Positions 1 through 8,971 of a stretch of DNA of 64,000 nt are shown here, piece by piece. Location of the stretch: assembly GCF_029633865.1 (NCBI RefSeq), contig NC_079224.1, positions 23,244,895 through 23,308,894 on the forward strand. Reading direction: 5' to 3'. Position 1 is the stretch's first letter. The number at the start of each line of letters is the position of its first letter. This DNA is from Lampris incognitus. Taxonomy: Eukaryota; Chordata; Actinopteri; Lampriformes; Lampridae. The notes under the pieces were generated by a model that was given only the letters and a program-made list of their open reading frames with translations, made no database searches and was not told the DNA's origin. The position numbers and the translations under genes were made by a program.

Positions 1-935
1 TGGGGCCTGTGCTCACAGCCCAACACCGTGCAGCCCGATTGACCTTTGCCAGAGAACATCTTGGTTGGCAGATTCGCCATTGGCGCCCTGTGCTCTTCAC
101 AGATGAGAGCAGGTTCACACTGAACACATGTGACAGACGTGAGAGAGTCTGGAGACGCTGTGGAGAACGTTCTGCTGCCTGCAACATCCTCCAGCATGAC
201 CGGTTTGGCGGTGGGTCAGTGATGGTCTGGGGAGGCATATCCTTGGAGGGCCGCACAGACCTCTACGTGCTAGCCAGAGGTACCATGACTGCCATTAGGT
301 ACCGGGATGAGATCCTCAGACCCATTGTCAGACCATATGCTGGTGCAGTGGGCCCTGGGTTCCTGCTCATGCATGACAATGCTCGTCCTCATGTGGCCAG
401 AGTGTGTCAGCAGTTCCTGTATGTCGAGGGCATTGATGCTATGGACTGGCCTGCACGTTCCCCAGACCTGAATCCAATCGGGCACCTCTGGGACATCATG
501 TCTCGTACCATCCGCCAACGCGATGTCGCACCACAGACTGTCCAGGAGTTGACCGATGCCCTGATCCAGGTCTGGGAGGAGATCCCTCAGGAGACCATCC
601 GTCGTCTCATCAGGAGCATGCCCAGACGTTGTAGGGAGTGCATACAGGCACGTGGAGGCCACACACACTACTGAGCCTCATTTTGAATCGTCTTGAACAA
701 TTTCCACAGAAGTTGGATCAGCCTATGTTCTCATTTTCCACTTTGATTTTGAGTATGATTCTGAATCCAGACCTTAATGGGCTAATGATTTTGATTTCCA
801 TTGATCATTCTTAGGTTATTTTGCTCTAAACACATTCCTCTGTCTAATAAATAAAGATTTTCAGCTGAAATATTTCATTCATCGAGGTCTATATTGTGTT
901 TTTAGGTGTTCCCTTTATTTTTTTGAGCAGTGTAT
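1..935 (+). mobile_element. Tc1-like DNA transposon, 5' part outside window
   Basis: Right-hand part of a Tc1/mariner element cut by the window edge. It contains the transposase frame at 9-674, an A/T-rich 3' region with an AATAAA-like stretch near 848, and a terminal sequence near 907-935 (gttccctttatttttttgag, then cagtgtat) of the kind found at fish Tc1-like inverted repeats. The left inverted repeat is outside the window. Confidence 0.8.
9..674 (+). pseudogene. Tc1-like transposase, C-terminal catalytic part (dead)
   Basis: 221 residues covering the catalytic core of an IS630/Tc1/mariner transposase. The first acidic motif is FTDESRF, the second HDNARPH, and the third block reads SPDLNPIGHLWD. 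In active relatives that block is NPIEHLWD, so the catalytic Glu is Gly here. There are 34 residues between the second Asp and this position, the DD34E spacing of the Tc1 group. The N-terminal helix-turn-helix half lies left of the window. The frame is otherwise open to the C-terminus, but the lost Glu makes the protein inactive. Confidence 0.85.
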
Positions 936-1386
936 ATCACGCCTAGGCTTACGTAGGGGATGTGTCCTTCACACATGAGCGCGCACAGCCCAAGCGCGCT
1001 GGCAACCATGTTAAAAGTGAAATATCAATTTGTTTTAAATCACACTGTTACGCTTTCATTTTCCACGTTTCCTTTTAAACATTAAGTGTGCGCACGAACT
1101 TATGTCGTGTTAAATTGAAAAAATATGCGTACTCACTCATGATAAATTTATAGCGCGCACACGCACACGATTGGAAAACATTTTTATTAGACTCACTGCG
1201 GTGGCGGATTTCAGCCGCCCCGCGTGTCCCCGCAGCTGATTTGCCGCCACCTCAAATTACTGGCGGGAAGGTTTTGCTCTGGAGGACACAGATCCGGTCT
1301 CAGCGAGGGTAACGAGAACGCATTAAAAATACCAGTTAAACACACGCAAAGGCAAAGGCAAGATCGGTTTGTTTATTATCCGGACC

Positions 1387-1387
<1 letters not shown>
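936..1387. other. No gene recognised
   Basis: Low-complexity and unique sequence between a Tc1 relic and a microsatellite. It has a GC-rich patch near 1190-1260. I see no supported exon or repeat family. Confidence 0.4.

Positions 1388-1466
<79 letters not shown>
1388..1466. repeat. (TC)n-(AC)n compound microsatellite
   Basis: About 48 bases of TC followed by about 30 bases of AC, uninterrupted. Apparent open frames here are microsatellite translations. Confidence 0.97.
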
Positions 1467-1468
<2 letters not shown>

Positions 1469-1572
1469 TGTGCAACACGGTCAGAGGCTGTAGCAGTACT
1501 ACAACACGTCCACGGTAACCATTTAAGGCTCGCTGATGCGCAATTCATTCTTCTACCACCTATCGAAGAAAC

Positions 1573-1714
1573 GGACTCCATCCATCCATTATCCAAACCG
1601 CTTATCCTGCCGTCAGGGTCGCGGGGATGCTGGAGCCTATCCCAGCAGTCATTGGGCGGCAGGCAGGGGGACACCCTGGACAGGCCGCCAGGCCGCCAGG
1701 CCACCACAGGGCTC
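1573..1714 (-). mobile_element. Fragment of (ATGG)n-tailed tRNA-derived SINE
   Basis: Read on the minus strand this is the 3' half of the SINE seen in full at 24466-24856: a gatgctggagcctatcccag-type block, then cgcttatcc, ending in a short TCCA tail on the plus strand. The tRNA-like head is missing, so the copy is 5'-truncated. Confidence 0.75.
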
Positions 1715-1730
1715 ATTTTGCGAAAACCTA

Positions 1731-2503
1731 GTTGTTGTTGTTTTTTTTTTTAGCAAGATACCTAAACAAGATACGCAAATACAAGTCCACATTTCCAGAA
1801 ATAGGCTACAGCTTTATTTTTTATCGACAGTCAGTCAAGTCCCACTCCAACACTTTATCTGTCCTTGAAGTATTGACACGGTTGTCAGTATAACGGGAAT
1901 AGGTTTGGTCATCGTTCCATCACAGTTTAAATTTACATTAAGAATTTAAGGTCAGTTTCCTTGCAATAGTTTCAACACTCCTTAACTGGTGCAGCCAGTT
2001 GACTGACTTGGATGTTCCTAAGAAACACTTTGTTGCGGCAGCTTTTGGTGGAAGTCAGACAAATTGTAACAGCCTAGTATTAAATACTTTAATTTTCAAA
2101 GCGTTTGACTTTTTATAGGTCAACAAAACACCCCGCGGCCCCTTCTAAGATTGAAAGAAATGTCAGCATCTGGGGAAAATGTTGGGCGGGGCTACAGGTA
2201 TCAAACCACGCCCCCCAGATTTGTTCCACCTTTGGGAATAACTCAGTCTACTCTGGAGTCAGCGGCAGCCGTGGAGGTAAAGAGAGCGCTAATTATATAA
2301 ACTAACCATAAAACTGTATGTAACTATATATAAAAATGTAGAAAATCAAACAAAAATATGTAAAAAATAAACTATCAAATTAGATCGACAGAAAAGTACA
2401 AAAATATGTAACTGGTCTGTCTTTCCTTTTAACTGCATCCGCTCTCTCTCTCTCTCTCTCTCTTTCTCTCCATCTGTCTCTCTATCTCGCCCTCACTCGC
2501 TGT

Positions 2504-2535
<32 letters not shown>

Positions 2536-2607
2536 GTCTCTTTCAATGTCTCTCGCTCAAATACTCCTCTCTTCAGCAAAGAATTTAAAATTTTCTATAT
2601 ATATCTT
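1731..2607. other. No gene; TC-rich low-complexity tract
   Basis: AT-rich sequence with no supported exon. About 2441-2560 is an imperfect CT/TC-rich tract. Confidence 0.5.
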
Positions 2608-2800
2608 TATGCATGCTCAATAATCCAGGTAAGAAAATCAAAGAAAGTTGAATCAGTTCGTCTGGACACAACGTTTATTGAGAGAGAAACGTTTCATCAC
2701 TCAACTAAGTGACCTCTTCAGTCTAAACTGACTGCAGATATCCCCAACCTTATAAACAATACAGTGGCATAACGACCGCAACCAACGATCAGTTTCATAT
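2608..2800 (+). repeat. Dispersed repeat P, copy 1
   Basis: A block of about 190 bp containing acacaacgtttattgaga, then aaacgtttcatcactc and aactgactgcag. It recurs at 13505-13645 (opposite orientation) and 58226-58412. The family is common in fish, and I suspect a Penelope-like element terminus, but that assignment is not proven by the sequence here. Confidence 0.75.
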
Positions 2801-2819
2801 GTTAATAGGCGTGACCATT

Positions 2820-3012
2820 AAGCGGGGACGGGCAACAGAAAGGGCCAGTGTAGGTGCAGACTTTGTTCCAAAGTTACACACCCGGGTCTACAAATCAGAG
2901 TCCTTAGCAAAGACTATTGGTTGACTAATAGAATCAGGTGTGTAACTGCTTGGTTGGAACAAAGACCTGCACCCACACCAGCCCTTTCTGGATCATGTTG
3001 CCCATCCCTGAT
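2820..3012. mobile_element. Palindromic hAT-like MITE
   Basis: Long imperfect inverted repeats about 60-70 bp each: 2822-2883 pairs with the reverse complement of 2936-3010. The outer right end reads CAGGGATGGGCAAC on the minus strand, resembling hAT termini. There is no coding capacity and no clean target duplication. Confidence 0.6.
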
Positions 3013-3063
3013 AAAATTTCAGTGGCGATGTGTACTATTCACAGTGGATTTGGAAATGGTTGC

Positions 3064-3263
3064 TATTGTGTTTGGAAATCACGTCAAGACACAGCACTGT
3101 CGCTCGACACAACCTCTGCGTTGCATTGTTTACTTAGACTGACACAGCGTCATAGGCAGACCCGATCAAACAACCCAGAGCCCGCAGGCATCACCAATCG
3201 ATCCCAGCACAATAGAACAGTGCCAAATCAAATGCAGCACTGTTGATGTGTGCAGACATAACA
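3064..3263 (-). repeat. 3' LTR of Gypsy element A
   Basis: 200 bp, equal in length to the copy at 7450-7649 with few differences. In sense orientation it begins TGTTATGTCT and ends CACAATA. A G-rich polypurine tract lies directly inside it. Confidence 0.93.
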
Positions 3264-3397
3264 TCCCCACCCCCCCGCCGGCAGGATTTAACAATAACAG
3301 AACTACTGGGCATCACACATCAACCAAGGCGCAATAGAACGATGCTATCATTAACTAATTGCAGCACTGCTGATCCAGTGTGCAGACATAACACCCC
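3264..3397 (-). repeat. Extra LTR-like fragment with its own polypurine tract
   Basis: Sense-strand sequence next to the 3' LTR starts with TGTTATGTCTGCACAC and diverges into an LTR-like U3 start. It is bounded on both sides by G-rich tracts preceded by aaatcctgccgg. It looks like a diverged partial duplicate of polypurine tract plus LTR start. Confidence 0.75.
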
Positions 3398-3413
3398 CCC
3401 CCCCGGCAGGATT

Positions 3414-6400
3414 TCAAACATGAAAGTTTGACACAAAGTCCTCTAGGTGGCCAGGGCGTAAACGTGTGCGAACAGGTCGCAAGGTGGCCTGAGGCTGGGC
3501 AGGCCGAGCTGGGGAGGGGGAAGGCAGGGGAAGCTGAGGCCCGGGGTTGTCTTGGGCCCGTGTAGGAGCTGCATGAAGCCCCGGGGCGTCTTGCCATGCT
3601 GAGGGAATGGCAAAGGTTGTGTCACCAGCTGTGTGTGGCGGAGCTGACACCTTCTGCAGACGACTGGAGTGCCACCGAGTGCCATTGCTGAGGAGGTAGG
3701 TGGCTGGGTCCAGCTGACGGGTGACTTGGAGAGGAGAGGACCAGTATGATGCCATTTTATTGTCCCTGTGGGGCCTGTTGACCCTGACCCAGTCTGACGC
3801 ATTGATGTCTGGCACCCTGGTTCGTTTTGACTGGTCAAACCGTTGCTTCATCCGCGTCTGCTGATGAGTGACTGAGGCTCTGACCCCAGAGGGAGGCCCC
3901 TGGGATGTGGAGGGGCGGAGCCTGTCAAGGGGCATGCACAGTTCCCGGCCCAGCATGAGAGAGGCTGGGGAGACGCCTGCGGTCGAGTGCTGTGTGGCCC
4001 GATAGTGCAGCAGAGTGTGACAGATGGCCTGCGTGAAAGAGCATCCTTGGGCCATGTGTGCTCTGAGGTCGTTCTTCAGTGACTGGTGAAAACGCTGCCA
4101 TTGGCCTGGGGGTGGTAATACGCAGTGCGTATATGACGGATGCCCTTGTTTTCGAGATAAGCAGTGAACTCAGCAGAGACCAGCTGAGGATCGTTGTCAG
4201 TGGTGATGGTCTTTGGGAGGCCCCAGCGAGAGAAGAGAGAGTCCCGGAAGTCGATGATGACCTGTGAGGTCACAATGCCGGAAGTGGTGAGTTCAGGCCA
4301 TTTTGAGTGTAGATCGTAGGCGACCACCATGAAGCGTTGGTGGTGGGGAACTCCATGGATCTCACCACAAATGTCCAACTGCAGGTGTTCCCAGGGCTGA
4401 GAGGGCCAGGTGAGAGGTTGCAGGGGTGGGGGAGCCTGGTGGCTGGTCTTGCCACTCACAAGGCAGGTAGAACAGTCCTTCACCAGAGCCTCAATATCTC
4501 TGTCTATCCCCGGCCACCACACCAGGTCTCGGCAGTGCTGTTTCAGTTTCACAATGCCCAGGTGGCCTTCATGCGCCGTATTCAAAACACGCGCACGGAG
4601 AGCACCTAAGACCACTGTGCAAAACCCACGTGCCACGCAGGTGTCGTTCCAGCAGGAGAGCTCCTGTCTGACTCGGGAGAATGCAGCCAGCTCCTCTGGG
4701 ACCTTGTGAGGCCAGCCGTTCTGGATGTAGGTGCGGAGCTGGGAGAGGACAGGGTCCTGTTTGGAGGCTGCCCTCAGCTGCTGCAGAGAGACAGTGGCCT
4801 GGAGGGGTGTGTGTAGCATTTGGACAACGTCCTTTTCCACACATTCAGTGTCCGTCTGTGGAGCTGGGGTGGAGACAGAGCGAGAGAGCAGGTCGGCGAC
4901 AACATTGTCTCTGCCTGGGGTGAACTGCAGGCTGAAGTTGTACTGGCGGAGGCGGTCAGACCAGTGGTGCAGCTTCAGGGGTTTGTGTCCTGTCCCAGAT
5001 GTGGACAGCAGCTCTGTCAGGGCCTGGTGATCTGTCCTGAGGGTGAAGGAGCGGCCATAGAGGTAGAGGTGCCACCTTTCACAAGCCCAGATGCAGGCTA
5101 ACGCCTAACGCTCACCCATGGAGTACCGTTGCTCGGTCAGGTTGAGGGCACGGGAGGCGAAGGCGATGGGCTTCTCCACGCCGTTCTGGGTTTGAGACAG
5201 CACAGCCCCTATCGCTGTGGCTGACACGTCATAGGTCACAAAGGTGGAGCTGGAGATGTCGAAGTGAGCCAGCACTGGTGATGAAGCCAGTTGAGTATAG
5301 AGATCACGCACAGTGTCACTGCATGCCTTTGACCACACCCATGGCTCGTCCTTATGCAGCAGCTGGCGCAGGGGGGCTGTGGTCGCAGAGTACTGGGGAA
5401 GAAACCTCAGGTAGTAGCCTGTCAGACTCAGGAAGGAGGCGACCTGGGCCGCCGAGCTGGGCTCAGGGATGGCCTGAATGGCGTCCACATTGGATTGTAG
5501 TGGAGTTACAACGCTCGCTGACAGCCGGAACCCCACGAACTCGATGGCTGGCACAGAGAGGACACATTTCTCAGCATTGAGAGTTAGCTTGTGCTTGGAC
5601 AGGGCTACGAAGACCATGTTGAGGCGCTTGTCGTGGATTTCACTGGTGGGCCCGTGTACCACTATATCGTCCAGATAAATGGGCACGCCCAGTATGCCAG
5701 CCAGCACGGAGACCATGATTTTCTGGAAGCAGCTAGGGGCGGAGCTGAGACCGAAAGGCATCCTGGTGTAGCGAAACACTCCTGCATGTGTCACAAAGGC
5801 TGTGAGGTTTCGGCTGCTGGCGTGGAGGGGCACCTGTAAGTACCCCTGTCTGAGGTCGAGCTTGGAGAACACCTCAGAGCCATAGAATTGAGCAGTGAGT
5901 TCTTCTGAGGTGGGCAGTGGATACTTATCAGGGACCACTGCCTTATTTACTGCACATAGATCGACGCAGACACGCAGGCCCCCCGACTTCTTCTTAGCCA
6001 CCACGAGGTTTGAGACCCAGGGTGACGCGTCCACCGGTTCAATGATGCCAGCTTCCAGCAGTTGTTGCAGCTCGGCGGAGACCCATCATGGAGAGCCAAC
6101 GGGATGCGGCGCAGTGGTTGGATGACAGGTTTCACAGCAGGGTTGAGGAGAGGTTGATGGGTGAAGGCGGAGAGGCAGCCCAGCCCCACAAACAGTGATG
6201 GCCACTTCTGCTGCCAAGGCCTGGCAACAGTCAGGATTGCTGCCCCCCTTGTGTCGAAGAGGGAGAACCCCAGAGCAGAGAACAGGTCCAGGCCCATCAG
6301 GTTGGCCCCACGGCGTGCCACATGAAAAACTGCATTGGGCACCAGCTTGGTTCCATAGCGGACAGTCACTTGGAGAGAGCCAGCCAGATCGAATTTGGAG

Positions 6401-6528
6401 TCACCATACCCACAGAGGACAGCTGAGGGTGCAGACAGTGGCAGTGAACTGAAAAATTGACTGTAGGTATCAACATTCAGCAGACACACCTGCACCGGCG
6501 TCGAACAGCAGGGGGATGCACACATCAT
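3414..6528 (-). pseudogene. Gypsy A pol: protease-RT-RNase H-integrase, multiply broken
   Basis: The minus strand shows, in order, an aspartic protease site (LLFDAGA, near 6500) with a later GLDLF block; reverse transcriptase with FSKLDLRQGY, MPFGL and active-site YLDD (5105-6034); RNase H start TYDVSATAIGAVLSQ; an integrase zinc domain (HEGH...CSTC) and core with LQLDICG and TTDNDPQ (4076-4840); and an integrase C-terminus (3414-4055). Damage is a frameshift after the protease, another before the RT (near 6030-6080), a TAG replacing a codon at 5105-5107, and a small deletion near 4075-4090 that removes the expected catalytic Glu region of integrase. Such proteins copy and insert retrotransposon DNA; this copy cannot. 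Confidence 0.92.
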
Positions 6529-6570
6529 TAATGTTGACTGAGCATGATTTGAGTGACACTGGCCCAGACC

Positions 6571-7437
6571 TCACATTGTGAATGATGGCGGTTGAAGACT
6601 GGGGGGTGTGGCCATCTGATCCAGCCGGGGAATATCGACAGATGTTGGCAAAGTGATTTTGCTTACCGCAGCTACGGCATGTCTGGCCACGACAGGACAG
6701 TTCTGAGCCCTTGAAGCATGAGACCGGGATCCACAGTTACCACGGGACTGTTGAGGGCGGGGCCGAGAATGCTGTCGTTGCAGTTGCAGGATGTCCTCAG
6801 TGGAGTCGGCGCCCGCCTCGCTCTGGCTGGGTTGCGTTCCGAGGGGCAGCCGTGAGTAGAGGGAGAAGTCGTTGGCAGCTTGACTGGAGGTGGCCACTTG
6901 CTGTGTATTTAGCATAGCAGCACACTCAGCTGCTCTCTCAACTTGTAGTGCGATGGTAATTGCTCTGGACAGCAGCAGATCGTCTTTTTCCAGCAGGAGA
7001 GTCTCACGCACCTTTGCGTTGTTGGTGTGTTCGATTAGCTGGTCGCGAAACATCTCGTCCTAAAGCGCGCCAAGCTTGCATGAGCTAGCTAGCCCTCATA
7101 AATTAGCTACATACTGCTGCACAGACTCACCAGGCAGTTGGTGTCACTGACGGAATATAAATTGCTGAAGGAGGGCACTTTGTGGAGCAGCGAAATGGGT
7201 GTTCAGTCCCACAGCTTCGTCAAAGTTTGTGAAGTTCCCCAGAGTCCCGAGCACACGATGACCCTCTGCTCCCAAGCAGTGTAGCAACATAGCCGTCTTC
7301 CTAGCCTGGCTCACGTCGTCGAGCCCTGAGGCTATGAGGTAATTTTCAAAACTATGTAGCCAGCGAGTCCATGGTACCGGAGGCTCGCCAGGTAATGCCA
7401 GGAAGGCGGCAGGTGGTGGGAGAGAGATGTCAGCCAT
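6571..7437 (-). pseudogene. Gypsy A gag, interrupted
   Basis: Gag-like frame starting at the ATG at 7437-7435, ten or so bases inside the 5' LTR (MADISLPPPAAFLALPGE). It stops at 7144 and resumes in another frame at 7053-6571. A CCHC zinc knuckle (CRSCGKQNHFANIC, spacing CX2CX4HX4C) sits in a shifted frame near 6640-6690, so at least two frame breaks separate capsid, knuckle and protease. Gag would form the particle shell and bind RNA. Confidence 0.85.
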
Positions 7438-7449
7438 CCTCGTCGCCAA

Positions 7450-7649
7450 TATTGTGTTTAGAAATCACGTCAGGACACAGCGCTGTCGCTCGACACAACC
7501 TCTGCGTTGCATTGTTTATTTAGACTGACACAGTGTCACAGGCAGACCCGATCAAACAACCCAGAGCCCGCAGGCATCACCAATCGATCCCAGCACAATA
7601 GAACAGTGCCAAATCAAATGCAGCACTGTCGATGTGTGAAGACATAACA
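7450..7649 (-). repeat. 5' LTR of Gypsy element A
   Basis: 200 bp, pairing with 3064-3263. It is followed on the plus strand by the GTTGC target duplication at 7650-7654. On the minus strand the LTR is followed by ttggcgacgagg, the likely primer-binding region, and then the gag ATG. Confidence 0.93.
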
Positions 7650-7674
7650 GTTGCACTCACAGCATTGTAAATGT

Positions 7675-7797
7675 CGACAGATGTACTCTCAGCCGCCCCC
7701 TTCGGTTCAGGGATGGAAAGAAAGAGGCCATCTATGTGAAGAGGGAACAACTATCCCCAAACCGGGGGGTGGGGGGTGGCTAAGAGTACATCTGTCG
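7675..7797. mobile_element. Small inverted-repeat element (MITE-like)
   Basis: Left arm gtcgacagatgtactctcag at 7675-7694 pairs with the right end near 7775-7797 (aagagtacatctgtcg). The arms extend into C-rich and G-rich tracts. About 123 bp, non-coding, adjacent to the Gypsy element. Confidence 0.6.
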
Positions 7798-7837
7798 CCG
7801 TCTTATAATGCTATGATTGAAATTATTCCCAAATCAT

Positions 7838-8370
7838 TCCTCTTCTCTCAAATGCATACCTCCACCTATCCAGGCTGTCTTCAACCTGCACCCTACTCTT
7901 GTGACAGATCACAATGTTATCTGCAAACATCATAGTTCACGGAGGCTCCTGCCTGATCTTGTCCGTCAACCTGTCCATCACCACTGCAAACAATAAAGGG
8001 CTCAGAGCCGATCCTTGATGTAATCCCACCTCCACCTTGAACCCATCCGTCACTCCTACAGCCCACCTCATCACTGTCACGCTGCCCTCATACATATCCT
8101 GCACCACTCCTACATACTTCTCTGCCACTCCCGACTTCCCCATACAATACCAAACCTCCTCGGCACCCTGTCATATGCTTTCTCTACATCCATAAAGACA
8201 CAATGTAACTCCTTCTGGCCTTCTCTATACTACTCAGTCAACATCCTCAAAGCAAACGTCGCATCTGCAGTGCTCTTTCGTGGCATGAAAACATTCTGCT
8301 CGTCTCTTAACCTAGCTTCTATTACTCTTTCCCATATCGTCATGCTGTGGCTGATAAACATAACTTCGGC
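7838..8370 (-). pseudogene. RTE-like LINE reverse transcriptase fragment
   Basis: Minus-strand translations match the RTE reverse transcriptase type: RVIEARLRDEQNVFMPRKST (near 8280-8340), then GVAEKYVGVVQDMYEGSV and VGLHQGSALSPLLFAVVMDR (7937-8143). The active-site region next to it reads FADN where FADD is expected. Frames are broken by stops and shifts, and both ends of the element are missing. The family also supplies the 3' fragment at 25786-26325. Confidence 0.85.
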
Positions 8371-8379
8371 CGTTATGTC

Positions 8380-8893
8380 GCTAGGGGGAACCAGGGGGAA
8401 CCAGTGTAGGGACGTGGGAGTGAACTTTTCAATACGAGTAGGGAAGGGTAGTAAATGACGCACACACAACAGGCGCCGCGAAGAGAAACACGGCCTCTTG
8501 TTCTGCGGCGGCAAAACCCCGGAAACTTGGGACTGCTAGCTAACAAGCTAACGCTAGCTAGCTTTTTGTTGACAGTGAGCGTGCCGGTCAGACGCGGGGG
8601 CTGACCCGAGCTAAACGTTCCTCCGCCGTCGTGGTCTCGGGTTTTAAAGCCGCCAGTGTCACTCGGAAGTCGTCCTCGGAGCTAAACCGTGGAAGTCTCG
8701 GCCGCCGCCAAACCACTTGTAGCTCCGACAGATGGCTTCGAGGGGAGGCTTTTCGGGTCCCCCCGTTAATCAGAACGTGAACCAGACGGCAGCAGCCACG
8801 GGGCCGAGTCCACAGGAGGCCTGGAAGCATCAGCGGAGGGGTAGGGATTTGTTCCCCCCCCTCCTTCAAGATAAGTGCCTATTCGCGTCTTAA
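8380..8893 (+). other. CpG-rich segment with a short open frame (possible host first exon)
   Basis: GC- and CpG-rich sequence resembling a fish 5' untranslated region, including a gctagctaacaagctaac stretch. An ATG at 8732 opens a frame starting MASRGGFSGPPVNQNVNQ and running to a stop near 8893. I do not recognise the protein. It could be the first exon of a widely expressed gene or a processed fragment. The ISL2EU-like element begins within about 20 bp of the frame's end, which may have cut it. Confidence 0.35.
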
Positions 8894-8971
8894 GCTATGA
8901 CGTAGGCACGTCCCTGTTGCGTAGGCGCGCGCGCGCGAATTTGCTTCCGGCTCCATCGACTTGTTGACAAT

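Larger units (their letters stand above)
3059..7654 (-). mobile_element. Gypsy-type LTR retrotransposon (element A), full length but broken
   Basis: Two 200-bp LTRs (3064-3263 and 7450-7649) flank a minus-strand gag-pol region. The five-base target duplication GTTGC is intact at 3059-3063 and 7650-7654. Internal order on the minus strand is gag, CCHC knuckle, protease, reverse transcriptase, RNase H, integrase, then polypurine tract. The integrase lies after RNase H, which is the Gypsy order. Several frameshifts and one nonsense codon make it non-autonomous. Confidence 0.93.

Noticed and set aside
3414..6034. Programmed frameshifting or readthrough in Gypsy A
   Set aside because: Breaks are scattered in all domains and include loss of a catalytic region, which fits mutational decay.
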